Assembly (NCBI GenBank): GCA_016858145.1 | Contig: JAEHOE010000184.1 | Location: 62,001-126,000, forward strand | Direction: 5' to 3' | From: Edaphochlamys debaryana | Lineage: Eukaryota > Chlorophyta > Chlorophyceae > Chlamydomonadales | Length of the DNA: 64,000 bases | Shown: positions 13,001 through 22,300 of the stretch, in pieces | Layout: every line of letters begins with the position of its first letter | Numbering within the stretch: position 1 is the stretch's first letter | Translations under genes and position numbers: made by a program | The notes under the pieces: model-generated | The model's input: only the letters and a program-made list of their open reading frames with translations | What the model was told of the DNA's origin: nothing | Databases searched by the model: none

Positions 13001-13986
13001 TCGGAGCAGATGGTGCTGGTGGAGTCGGCGGCGTGGATCACGGACGGCACGCTGTCGTTCCACATGGACACGCGGCCCGTAGGCGCCGACGGGCAGCCCG
13101 GCAAGACGGGCGGCTCGCTGTTCGACTCGCCGCACGCCAAGGGCACACTAGTCACGGTGCCGGCCATGGACTTTGCGGCCTACCTGGATCGCACGGTACG
13201 GCGGTACGGCAGTACGGGCGGGGGTGCATGTGGTGGGGGCCAGCAGCGGCAGCGCCCGTGGGGCGGGCGGGGGGAGGGAAGGAGGGCTGCGCGGCGCGGG
13301 CGGCGTGTCCTGCTCTTGGGAGCAGCGCCTGCGCCTGAGCCTGCGCCACATCACATCACCCTGTCACGCCTCCGTGACCTCTCTCTCCGCCTCGTTTCCT
13401 GGCGGTTCCTGCCGATCCCCTGTCTCCCATACGGTTACACCCCGGCCCCGGCCCCGCCTCCCCCGCAGGTGACGTACATCGACCACGTGGTGTGTAAGAT
13501 CGACATCGAGGGCGCCGAGTACGAAGGCAAGCAGTTGGCCAGCAGTGGCGGGCGGGCGGGTGACCGGGGCCGCGCGGGAGCGCCTACCTGGGCTGACTCT
13601 CGCTCAAGTACCACGGAGCGGGATGGGGGCGTGCGGGTGCCTACGCACGGTGGTGGGGCCGACGGCCAAGCCTGGGCTCGGTGGGGTCAGGCCCGGGCTG
13701 TGAGTTGATGGGCCATACGGTACGCAGATGCACCTTGCCCTCACCTGGGCTCTTGCCCTCTGACCATGACGCTTTTTTTCTGTCTGCCCGCACGCCCTCC
13801 TCCCCCCCTCCCCCCCACCCCGGCCTTGCAGTCCTGGTGCACCTGTTCCGCACGGGCAGCATCGTGCTGTGCGACGTGCTGTACGTGGAGTGGCACGGCC
13901 GCTTCCGGCCCGAGTGGGCGGGCTGGGAGACGCGCTTCGAGACGCTGATGGACCGCCTCGACGTGCCGGTCATCCGCATCGCGTAA
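7075..13986 (+). CDS. Signal-anchored TolB-like beta-propeller fused to FkbM-type methyltransferase
   Basis: Fifteen exons join in phase (702 residues): 7075-7348, 7570-7751, 7962-8040, 8205-8332, 8917-9027, 9424-9525, 9809-9866, 10082-10107 (26-nt microexon), 10264-10446, 10831-10999, 11318-11402, 11819-11985, 12864-13195, 13469-13526, 13832-13986. Residues 4-20 are hydrophobic (TLATLALLFGFGLLF), fitting a signal peptide or type II anchor. Residues 92 to about 500 resemble bacterial TolB-like/oligogalacturonate-lyase-like propellers: NHQQGTMLQWLGW, FARLYIARRDYGY, DGHCSFPPTSNEFLLSDTYP and WSRDGRYVSFDSTHEG. From about residue 510 follows an FkbM-like methyltransferase with SAM motif YYMDLGGRSGDS, split by the 11986-12863 intron, then SFECNPENM, CKIDIEGAEYE and a C-terminal strand region. 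FkbM enzymes O-methylate sugars or related groups, so a secretory-pathway glycan role is inferred. The intron at 13527 uses a GC donor (AAG|gcaagc). A canonical GT alternative at about 13545 would add six residues, and the family pattern EYEVLxHL favours GC. Confidence 0.85.
8314..8433 (+). repeat. Three tandem copies of an exon end plus its donor
   Basis: The end of exon 4 and its donor (CGCACGCCGTGACGTGAGTG at about 8321-8339) recurs at 8356-8383 and 8406-8433 as parts of a unit of about 50 bases that also holds TATGCGGTCGCCCCC. All three copies keep an intact GTGAGT. Confidence 0.85.
8525..8756 (+). repeat. Dispersed repeat copy A inside intron
   Basis: Aligns with 10525-10750 in a later intron of the same gene. 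Shared landmarks in order: GAAGTGCCGGCGCGAGCCC, GCATGCATGG or GTATGCATGG, GTCGAAGAGGGG or GTCAAAGAGGGG, then CCGAAGTCGGT and GGGTTCGTG. Similarity is diverged (estimated by eye) with indels. Confidence 0.7.
10525..10750 (+). repeat. Dispersed repeat copy B inside intron
   Basis: Partner of 8525-8756; see that entry for shared landmarks. Both copies lie in the same orientation in introns of the propeller-FkbM gene. Confidence 0.7.
11000..11150 (+). repeat. Exon/donor echo separated by AT-rich palindromes
   Basis: The exon-10 end and donor (CTGTTCACATGGGACCTGGG before TAAGCC) reappears at 11114-11149 followed by TGAGCCCC. Between the copies lie a 10-bp palindrome GATACGTATC (11023-11032) and a perfect 16-bp palindrome GCCGTATTAATACGGC (11082-11097), embedded in GATACG-rich sequence. 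Confidence 0.8.
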
Positions 13987-14426
13987 AGCGCCGCTCGCGC
14001 GCGAGCTTCAAGCGAGCTCCTAGCTTCTAGCTTCTAGTGAGCTTCTAGCGAGCGGCACTCCGCGATTGTGGAGTGGCGTGAGAAGCATACATAGCGGTAG
14101 GGGGCCCGTGGCGAAAGGCGTTGACGGGTAGTAGCTGCGTGTCGGGTGTGGGCTGGTGTGCCTGACATGGCTTGTAGTGGAGGAGCCAACGAGAGGTGCA
14201 TCATGTGCTTACTCTCGCCAGGAGTAGCGGGCGTACGTAGAGAATAAGCTGACGCCCCTTTCGCCCACGAGAATCAGATACCGAGGTCGTTCAGTGCGTG
14301 TCGGATCTTCAGGAAGAAGGCAGATGGCAGACCGTAGTATGGTGTTTTGGCGGTTCTCTGGACCCTTTTACAACGAGGGTCCGTGTTGGCTCAAGGTCTG
14401 TTCGTGTCACAATCAGATAGCGCTTT

Positions 14427-14431
14427 TGTAA
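14427..14431 (+). other. Putative poly(A) signal TGTAA
   Basis: Lies about 440 bases after the TAA at 13984-13986 of the propeller-FkbM gene, a plausible 3' end. Confidence 0.4.
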
Positions 14432-14659
14432 AACGGTTATATTGGTGTCTGTACGGTAGCATTTGGTCAATGTACGGCAACGATGCGGGCGGTCAAAGAT
14501 TGGGTCAACGGGCGTGGGGTGGTCCGGCCGGCCTGTTGCTCTCCGTTCAACCCCCATGCCTCCCTGTCAGCTAAGCTGCCCAGGGCGCAAGGCATACCGT
14601 TGGATAGCCCATCACACAAGCTGTCCGCCGGTGCCCTTTCGATAGCTTTGCATTTGTGT

Positions 14660-14770
14660 GTAGCCATGACCCAGGGGTGTTGCAGGATGATGAGGAGATT
14701 TCCGTAGTTGTGATCCGGCCGGTTATGTCCAGGCCGAGGCGGTTCGACGCCTGACGAGCGCACTACCCCG
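14660..14770 (+). pseudogene. Degenerate fragment related to 47638-47830 (minus strand)
   Basis: The stretch with GTGTTGCAGGATGATGAGGA, then TATGTCCAGGCCGAG and GACGCCTGACGAGCGCA matches the minus-strand reading of 47640-47760 (GTGTTGCACAATGAGGAGGA, TATGTCCAGGCCGAG, GACGCCTGACAAGCGCA). One frame reads GYVQAEAVRRLTSAL against GYVQAEGLTTPDKRITL in the other copy. It is too short and too altered to be a gene here; a relic of a dispersed element or duplicated gene is likely. Confidence 0.5.
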
Positions 14771-14902
14771 TATAGTGCGGGGTTACAACGTATTAGTGGC
14801 CGGGTGCGAGACCGTGTGCCGTGGCACGTGCGTGCGTGCTGGTGGTGGAAAGGGTGTAACGTCGTCTTCGTCTCCTGGCCCAGCCTGGCCCACTACGGCC
14901 AC

Positions 14903-14940
14903 AGCACTGCTCCTTGGCAGTGCTGACCACGAAAGGTCAG
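14903..14940 (+). repeat. 38-bp dispersed repeat, copy 1
   Basis: Begins AGCACTGCTCCTTGGC and ends CCACGAAAGGTCAG. It matches 15503-15539 with only a few differences. Other ACGAAAG and CTTTCGT pieces lie between the two. Confidence 0.75.
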
Positions 14941-15502
14941 TCTATCTTCTTTTCGTTCTCGTGCAAGTTTCGATTCTGAGGGCTCTGCACCAAAGCGTTT
15001 TGGCAACTTTCGTGCAGGGGTCACGAAGGATTTTCCCCTGGGGACCCATGTTTCGTGCCCAAGGATTTGGCCCCTGCTGACCCCCTTACGTGCGTCTGGG
15101 CCAAGCTGGGGAACACTTTCTGACAAGGTCTACCCGGCACAAAGGTTCACGGTCTCAGTTGCACGCTCCCGGAGCGCTGGCACGCCAAGGAGACAGGGGT
15201 TTGCTCGGCGGGGAACACTTCCCGCCGACAACTCAGAAGGCAATCACGCTGACGCCGCACCGCACGGTGCTTCCTGTGTACCCTCAGCGACACGGATCAG
15301 GGTTCCCTGTAGCGGGGACACCTTCCTGCCGAGGGGCCCTAGCGCAGGGCACGCCAGTGCCAGCTGCAAGACGCCCCCCCAACCCCTTGTACCGAAACCG
15401 AACGCCTGCGAAAGCCAACTTTCATGCACTTGTACCGAAAGCCACGGCCCCCGCAGGGGGTACTTTCGGTCACAGCCAAGAGCCAAGCCCCAGGCAGATA
15501 GC

Positions 15503-15539
15503 AGCACTGCTCCTTGGCGTGCTGCCCACGAAAGGCCAG
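15503..15539 (+). repeat. 38-bp dispersed repeat, copy 2
   Basis: Begins AGCACTGCTCCTTGGC and ends CCACGAAAGGCCAG; partner of 14903-14940 in direct orientation. Confidence 0.75.
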
Positions 15540-16058
15540 CTAGGCAGCGGATACACAGTGGCAGCAGCGAGGTGGCCGGTTGGCTGGGCGCCCTGCCCAG
15601 GAGGGCCCAGGAGGGCCCTGTGACCCCAGGGGGGTCCTTCATTGTAAACACCGAGGACTGGGGTGTGCGAACCCGTGCGAATGTCCCAAGCCGGGCCCTC
15701 GCGCGCTCGCTTGCGCTGCTTTCTTCCCCAGGAGGACATCCAGTTCGGGGGTCTAGTCGATAGGCGTGTCCACCTGTGTCCACCAGGGCCAACACCCCGA
15801 TGTATTCCCACGCAGGTGGATCCGGGCCACTGGGCAACACAGGGCAACACGATATGGCAGATCACGGCGCTCGTACGATATCGGTGCGTCATTCTGCTTG
15901 CACCGCACGCTTCACCCCTTCCTACAGGACAAAGCCTCCATTCTATCGTCTGCCCCAAGGCGCGCAGGCGCTCGCGTCAGTCGCATGGCGCATGGCATAC
16001 TCCAAACCGTGCTCCGCCGCCTGCCACGACTGGCCCTTTTGCTCGTAGCGTACGCTCT

Positions 16059-17144
16059 ATGTCTGCTACGATGACTCCAGATGCTAGCTCGGGCGGCTTC
16101 CTTGTGCCAGTCGAGGTCCGGCCATGCACGGATAATCCTGCTGAAGGCCACGGCGTCTTCTGCTTGAGTCCAATAGCTAAGGGCGCAGTGATATGGTAGC
16201 CCGGGCTGGTGACGAAGCTGTCGCCCGTGGAGGCCGCGACACACCTTCGCCGCTTGTCGCGGGACGAGACGCACGTCTTCCTTCGCCAGGCGAGTGGGGC
16301 ATGGCCGGGTATGGCCCCTTCCGCCATGACCCAGACTTCTGTGGGCAGCAGCAGGAGGCTCTGCTGAACTCAAGGGTTACTATAGACAACGGGGCGTAGT
16401 GCCGCGGAGTCGTGGCGAAGTCAAGGGGGAGGAGGGGAGGGGGCCCTCGTGGAAGGTGTTGGGCTAGTTGGGCAAGCGGGGCAGGGGGGATGGGGCGTGC
16501 TTAGTCAGCTTGGTGAGGTAGGAGCAGCAAGCTCAGCAAGGGCGGAGGCAAGGGCAGAGGGCTGCCTGGCCCTGGGCCAACCCAGCAGCAGCGGCCGGCC
16601 CAGCAGCAGCGGCCGTTGCTGGACGCAAGAGACCTTCCCCCACCCCACCCCGCCTCCCACCTGCATCATCACCCCACACCCCACCCCACCCCCGAGCCCC
16701 ACCCCTCCTCCCAACCCCCGCCCCTCTCACCCCACCCCACCCCCCACCTTCAGGCCTTCGTCAACCCCGAGGACCCCCGCGCCCTCTGCGTCAACCCCAC
16801 CGACCCGGGCCGCTTCGTCAACCACTCCCCCGCCCCCAACCTGCTGCCGGGCTTGACCGGGGGCGTGGCCGTACGCGACATCGCACCCGGGGAGGAGCTA
16901 ACGTGCGACTACGGCGGCCTGGCCAGCCCCCCTTGGTACCAGGTGGGCTGCACCTGGGCTGGATCTTGGCTGGATCTTGGCTGGATTTCGCAGGGTGGAT
17001 TTGGGAAGGAGCAATGTGGCGTGGTTCCTACAACTGACGGCATAGACCCCGCCACGCCGCCACCCCGCTGGGCCCCAGGCGCTGTGTGACGAGTACGGCG
17101 TGCTGTCCACCGCTGACGTGGTCACCAAGTACGGCAGCACGTGA
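16059..17144 (+). CDS. Small SET-domain protein, interrupted by an in-frame TAG (possible pseudogene)
   Basis: Proposed exons 16059-16289, 16754-16942 and 17079-17144 (TGA) give about 161 codons in one frame. Features of a compact bacterial-type SET domain: GHGVFCLSPIAKGAVIW at the start, then RFVNHSPAPN (the NHS motif that helps bind S-adenosylmethionine) and ELTCDYGG (the catalytic-Tyr region), followed by WYQALCDEYGVLS. SET proteins methylate protein lysines; the substrate cannot be told. Directly after the VIW codons stands TAG (16197-16199). The same frame then continues with SET-like sequence (LVTKLSPVEAATHLRRLSRDETHVFLRQ), so the stop breaks the domain. No splice choice I can see removes it without losing conserved sequence. 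The donor at 16290 is GC (CAG|gcgagt). Either a nonsense mutation or a base error is possible. The start at 16059 is the first Met before the domain. Confidence 0.6.
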
Positions 17145-19271
17145 TGTACGTCTCCATCCAGCCCTGCCTGAGCAGCCCTGCCTGTGGAGGCCGCGGCAAA
17201 TCGCCCAACGCAGCGCAGGGAGGTGTATAGAGTGCCAGTGCGTATAGTAAGCGGCGGTGTGTTTCGGGGGGGCGGAGAAGGGGGGCGCAGCGCAGGAAGG
17301 TGTGTGGGAGGTGTGTGTGTGGGGGGGGCACAGCGTAAGGGCGTGGGGGGCTCAAAGGCAAGGGGGCGTAGTGCCGCGGCGTGCTGGCGTCGGATTGGGC
17401 GTGGGGAGCAATGCGTTTGAGACTGTGGGTGGAGGTGAACGGCCCGGCGCTGATGGGGTGATGGGGTGTGGCTTAGAACGTCTTTGGCGGGCCAACGGGG
17501 TCGGCACCGCGGCGGCGGCGAGCGGTGGGGCCAAGGCGAATGCGCAGCACATCGGGACACTGGTGGCGTGGCGGGGGCCATTGGGGCGGTGCCCGCCAGT
17601 GCCTTCCGGTGCCTTCCTTTCGTGAGCGGCGTGAGAGTACTGGGCACAGCCGGATCACACGGATAACGGTCCTTCGCCATCAACCGCCGAGGTCTGGGAC
17701 TTTTTGGGTACCGGAGATCAAGGCAGGACGCAAGAGCAGCGGCGGGAGATTGGGGGAAGGGGGAGGGGCGGGGGGGTGCAGGGAGTGTGGCGAGGGGTAT
17801 GCGGCGCTGTCCGCTGCCGCTGCCCCGACGTTGAGGTGATGGATGGTCTCAGGTATGTAGACCTTGTATATCTGGAGCCCGGGTTAGGGGCCTTGCCATC
17901 CAAGCTAAGGGGCGGGGTGCTGGCTTGCAGGAGGCAAGTCCGTGAGGTTACCAAGCCACGGCGAGACGGCGTTCAGCTGCCGTGCATCCCGCTGGGATCC
18001 CTCATTTTAACCACTGAGCTACGCATCAGCAAACGACCCTCAACATGCAATCCGCAACCCTCATGAGACCCGTGAGACCCGTGCTTGCGTCCCTGGCTGT
18101 GGTAGCTCGGCCGCTGACTCATGTGCCGTACGCTTCCGTACACTGCACGGGCCGACACTCTGCGGTACCAGAGCAGTGTTGCTATCTTAGTGCGGAAGTG
18201 CGGGGGAGTGAGGCCATCCCGCACTTTCGGTGACGGAAAGAGCCTCATGTGCGGAAGCTCCCGCACTTTTGTAGCAAAGTTTGGTTGCGAGTGCGGCCCG
18301 CGCCGGCACATTTTTGAGCCTTCTGGCGGCTCAGGTGCGGGGGCCCCTCAACCCCTGGGGGGCCCACCGAACGGGCGCGGCCAGCCGGGCAGGCAGTCCC
18401 CTTCCCACCCCCACCGTCCAGCCCGCATCACATGCACTTGCAGCATACACTACGGGGTTGCTGCTGGAATTCAAGACCCCCAGTTGCCCGCCTACATCAG
18501 CTCATGCACTAGGGCGAGAGCCAGGCAGACTCATCCGCTTGAAACAGGCCTCCAGAACGCCGCGCCCTCCGCTACACTCCACCGCACTCTCCCGCACTTC
18601 TGGGAGGCAAGCGCTTGCCAAGTGCGGTCGCACGTTTTGGGCCGCCAAGGGCCACGAAGTGCGGCCCGCTTTCGCACTCTTGGGCTTGGACCCGAGGTCC
18701 GAGTGCGGGACCTCCCGCACTTCGGCCCAGGGAAGATAGCAACGCTGTACCAGAGGCGGGTGTAGAAGACGTCAACGAACCGACGCGCTTGGTGGTGGCG
18801 TAGGGCGTGTTCCGCGGACTACGCAGAGGCTTTGGCTTGCATGTCATGAGCTGATAAGACGAGACGCATGTTCAGGCCCCGGCAGGCCCCGACACGTGCA
18901 TCGTCATGTACGCCAACAGAAGGAGAAGGCCCTCAGTCGCAGCTCGCAGGTTCGAAGGGGTTCCTGGCGTTTCTCTGGCGGCGGTTCCGCGCGGCGGCGG
19001 CTCCGCGGCCCGGGTCCCCCCCCCGCCGGCCCCCCGCCGGCCCAAGCCTCCCGGAGCACGCCGCTCTCGCCAAACCGCCTTCCCGCCCCGCCCAAGCCTT
19101 TTGAACCCTTTGTGATAGTCATATAGACTCTTGCAAGGCTGATGGCAGGCTCGGAACCTTCGGGAGAAGCGCGCCTCCCCGGGGCCTCCTCAGGCTCTCA
19201 TCAGAGAGCCCCGCTCGCACTTCAAGCGCCCCGCCTCCCCTCGCTAACGCTCCACCGCTACGCCGCTAACC
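17145..19271. other. Intergenic region with hairpin-rich repeat cluster
   Basis: No gene is supported. The first part is G-rich. At 17920-17948 lies a 29-bp sequence also found at 59318-59346. The part 18190-18728 is a cluster of GTGCGG/CCGCAC motifs (separate entry). The last few hundred bases before 19272 may hold the promoter of the ABC transporter, but no clear element is visible. Confidence 0.4.
18189..18728. repeat. Cluster of GTGCGG / CCGCAC inverted motifs forming hairpins
   Basis: About a dozen GTGCGG or CCGCAC hexamers lie within 540 bases, often as inverted pairs. Examples: AGTGCGGGACCTCCCGCACT at 18702-18721 (a perfect 9-bp stem with a 2-base loop) and GTGCGGAAGCTCCCGCAC at 18249-18266. 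No open frame explains the pattern. Confidence 0.7.
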
Positions 19272-19354
19272 ATGACGCTGATCACTTTTGCCAAACAGCC
19301 GGTGGCCCTGGACGCCAAGAAGGTCAAGGATTTCCTCCCGGGCTGCTGGACTTG

Positions 19355-22300
19355 ATGAACGCGCTGGGGTTCCACCTGTTGGTCATATTTCTGCCGCTCT
19401 ACATGCAGGCGAGTGGCGGGGGCGGGGTGCAGAGAGGCTGAAGAGAGGCGTGGCAGGAGGTCAAGGGAGGACGGCAACTTCCGACCCCGTCCTTCCCTAC
19501 CCCCATCCTTCCCTACCCCGACATGCAGGGCCCTCGCCCCAGGCATGCAACGGGGAGCCCCGGGCAACTCGGGCAGGGTTACTGCCTGGGCTCAGCACGT
19601 TGCGTTCCCGCCTGAACGGGCTGCCGCTCGGTCTGTCCTGCACGAACCCCAACCCTTCCAACCCGCCCGCGTGGCTTCCCCGTGCCGACGGACGTAAAGG
19701 AATCTCCGCGCCGCATGTCGTGTACGCATACATGGCTGCGAACAGCTGGAGACACATAAACATAGCAAGCGCCTGCATTCGGAGCCTCACATCGCGACGA
19801 CATAGGGTTTGGGGCGCTGCACATGCACAGGCGCTCTGTCGCGCGCGCTGCTGTAGATGTCGACTGCTTACTCTCTATAGCCTGCCGTGGCAAAGCGCAT
19901 ACACTGCGTTGAGCTCAACGTTGCCGCTTTCGTTACGAGAAGCCATCTCTCGAGTTCGAGCGCGAAGGGCGCTAGCTCTAACAACACCATCAGCCTGATC
20001 TGCTGTCTGGACTGTTCGCACTCGGACAGGTTCCTACGACCGCTCTCTGGCCGCTGGGCGCAAAGCTTCGGAATGGCGGAATGGTGCGCGCGTTCTTGTC
20101 TGCTGACCTCTCGACAGCATCCGATCACTTCGGGACGCAAATTGCATCGTTTCAACATGCTGAAGCCCTGAGCGTCGTCCTTCGGCGCCGGTGTCTCGAC
20201 ACCGCATGGCTGCGTGCCGTCACCGCGCCAGAACTTCCCTCGAATCCCCCCCACAAAACTCGTGTCCGCGACCTCCCTTCCCCTGGCCACAGGTGTGGTC
20301 CCCTCGAGGACTTCTACGTCCTCGGGCCGATTACAATATGCGAGCTAGAAACGGTCGCGTCGGCGGTGCTGCTGTCGATCTCGCTGATGGCCATCCTGGC
20401 CCAGGTGCGGTCCGGCAGCCAAAAGCCTTCCTCTCGGAAACAGCGTCGGGATTACGCAGCAACCAAGACAGCCCTTTAGCCAAAGCTGTTTGAACTTGGC
20501 ATTGTCTCCAGCCCATCTCATAGCCCTCCCCGCCATTCACCAGCCGTCCCACCTGCACCCCGCTCCGCCCCCCCCACCCCCCCAGCTCCCACCCCCCACC
20601 TTCCCCCTCTCCAACCCCCCTCTCCCCTCCCCCCCCCCCCCCCCCTCCCCCCCTCACCCCCTCCCCCCCCCTCCCCCCCTCTCAGGGCACGCGCATCGCC
20701 CTCCTCCACCAGCTGCGGCTGCAGGGCCGGCTGCGGCGGGGCGTGTCGGGGCTGGACGGCGCCTTCACGGCCGCGGCGCTGTTCCTGGCGGGTTCACACC
20801 TCATCCACCTGGGGGTGGGGCTGCTGGGGCTGCACGCGCAGGTGAGGGGGGGGGGCAGAAAGGGAGGGGGAGGGGGGGATGATTTTGTATGAGTTGGAGT
20901 TTGGGGTGCGAGTGGAGAGCGAAGAGAGAGAGGGAGCGGCAGCCAGCGAGGCCTATGCAAGGGGGGGGGGAAGGGGAGGGGAGAGGCAAGGGGAGGGGAG
21001 GGGAGAGGCAAGGGGAGTGGGAAAGGTGAGACGTAGAGAGGGGGAAAAGGCAGGAAAGGGGGGTTGGGGCTGCTGGGGCTGCACGCGCAGGTGGGGGGAA
21101 GGGATGGAATTGGGGGAGGGGGTAGGCTGGTAACAGGAGGGGGAGCCGGTTGGGGCAGGCTGGGCGCGCCAGGGCGGCGGCGGCGGCGCGGAGCAGGGAG
21201 GTGGGAGCAAGCGGGAATGGAGGGCGGGGGACAGAGCCAAAGAGCCGGGGGGGGGGCGTCTACAAGTCTAGGCCCTCCACCCACCCCGCTGCCGAGCACT
21301 AAACCCTACGCTTCGCCCCCTTTCCCCTCTTCCCTCCCCTCTATCCCCCCCCCCAGCTCCCCTTCAACCTGGTATACCACGGGGCCCTGGCGGTGTTATG
21401 GGGTACCGTGTCGGGGTTCGCTGTGTGGTCGGGTCGCCTGGTGGGGGGGGTGGACTTCAGGGCGGTGGCGGCGCCCGCGGCGGCCGTGTACGCAATCAGG
21501 TGTGTGTGTGTGTGGTGGGGGGATGGGGTTTGGGGTTGGGGTAGTTGGGGATTAGGGTTGGGGGGTTGGGGTGGGGGGCGGGGGGGAGGGGGCGGGGGAG
21601 GGGGCGGGTGGGGCGGGGGGTGGGGGGCGTCGGGGGTGGGGGTGGGGGGTGGCGGGGTGGCAGGGCGGGGGGAGGGGAGGGCTGGGAGGAGAGGGGGGCT
21701 TGGGGAGGGGGCGGACGGAGCCGGGCATAAGGGGGTTCTTTCTGACCTTTCTAAAGAGGCCCCAACCCCTTCCTCACCCCCTCCCTCTCCTTCCGGCGAC
21801 GGCAATCCCGCTCAGCAACAAACACGCCCTCTCCTCCCCCCCGTTCCCCTTAGCCTGACGTACCTGTACAAGCTGTACTTCGATCCCCACGGCGTACCGC
21901 TGCCGTACATCAAGGCGTCCATCTGGACCGCCATGCTGCAGGCAGGTGGCGGGCGGGGGGCGGGGGTGGGGGCCAAGGGCTTCGCCGAGCGTCAGTGGGT
22001 TGCGGCGCCGTAGTCTCATGAGCGCTTAACACGCGGATGTGGCTCTCTGAACAGGCAGGTTCTGCCGCTCTTGGCATCTAATTGGACCCGCTTGCTGGGA
22101 CCCCTTGCCTCGCCCCTCTCAACCTGTTGCCTGCCCGTACCCCCTCCCCCCTATGCCCCTAACCCCCCAAAGGCAGTGACCGCTATCCTTGCCACGTGGA
22201 TGGAGTTCAAGCGGGTGGCCAAGAGCCCCACCACGGAGACCCTGCAGGTGGGGGGCTTGTTTTGGGGGGGGGAGGAGGGGAGGGGTGGGGGGGCACCTGC

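Larger units (their letters stand above)
14432..16058. other. Intergenic region with repeat fragments
   Basis: No gene is supported. It holds the degenerate coding-like fragment at 14660-14770 and a group of short repeated motifs around ACGAAAGG/CTTTCGT and GGGGAACACTT (14900-15540), described separately. Confidence 0.4.

Noticed and set aside
16197..16199. In-frame TAG read as a sense codon (altered genetic code)
   Set aside because: TAG ends the lectin gene (54505-54507) and the palindrome genes at natural C-termini, so it is used as a stop in this genome.
18001..18027. tRNA-like A box on the minus strand (TAGCTCAGTGG)
   Set aside because: No matching B box, no acceptor stem and no anticodon arm could be laid out; at most a SINE-like trace.
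21942..22176. Additional GC donor after CAG in ABC exon 5
   Set aside because: A GT-AG choice (donor at 21946, acceptor ending 22176) yields exactly the same mRNA because GCAG is repeated at both borders.
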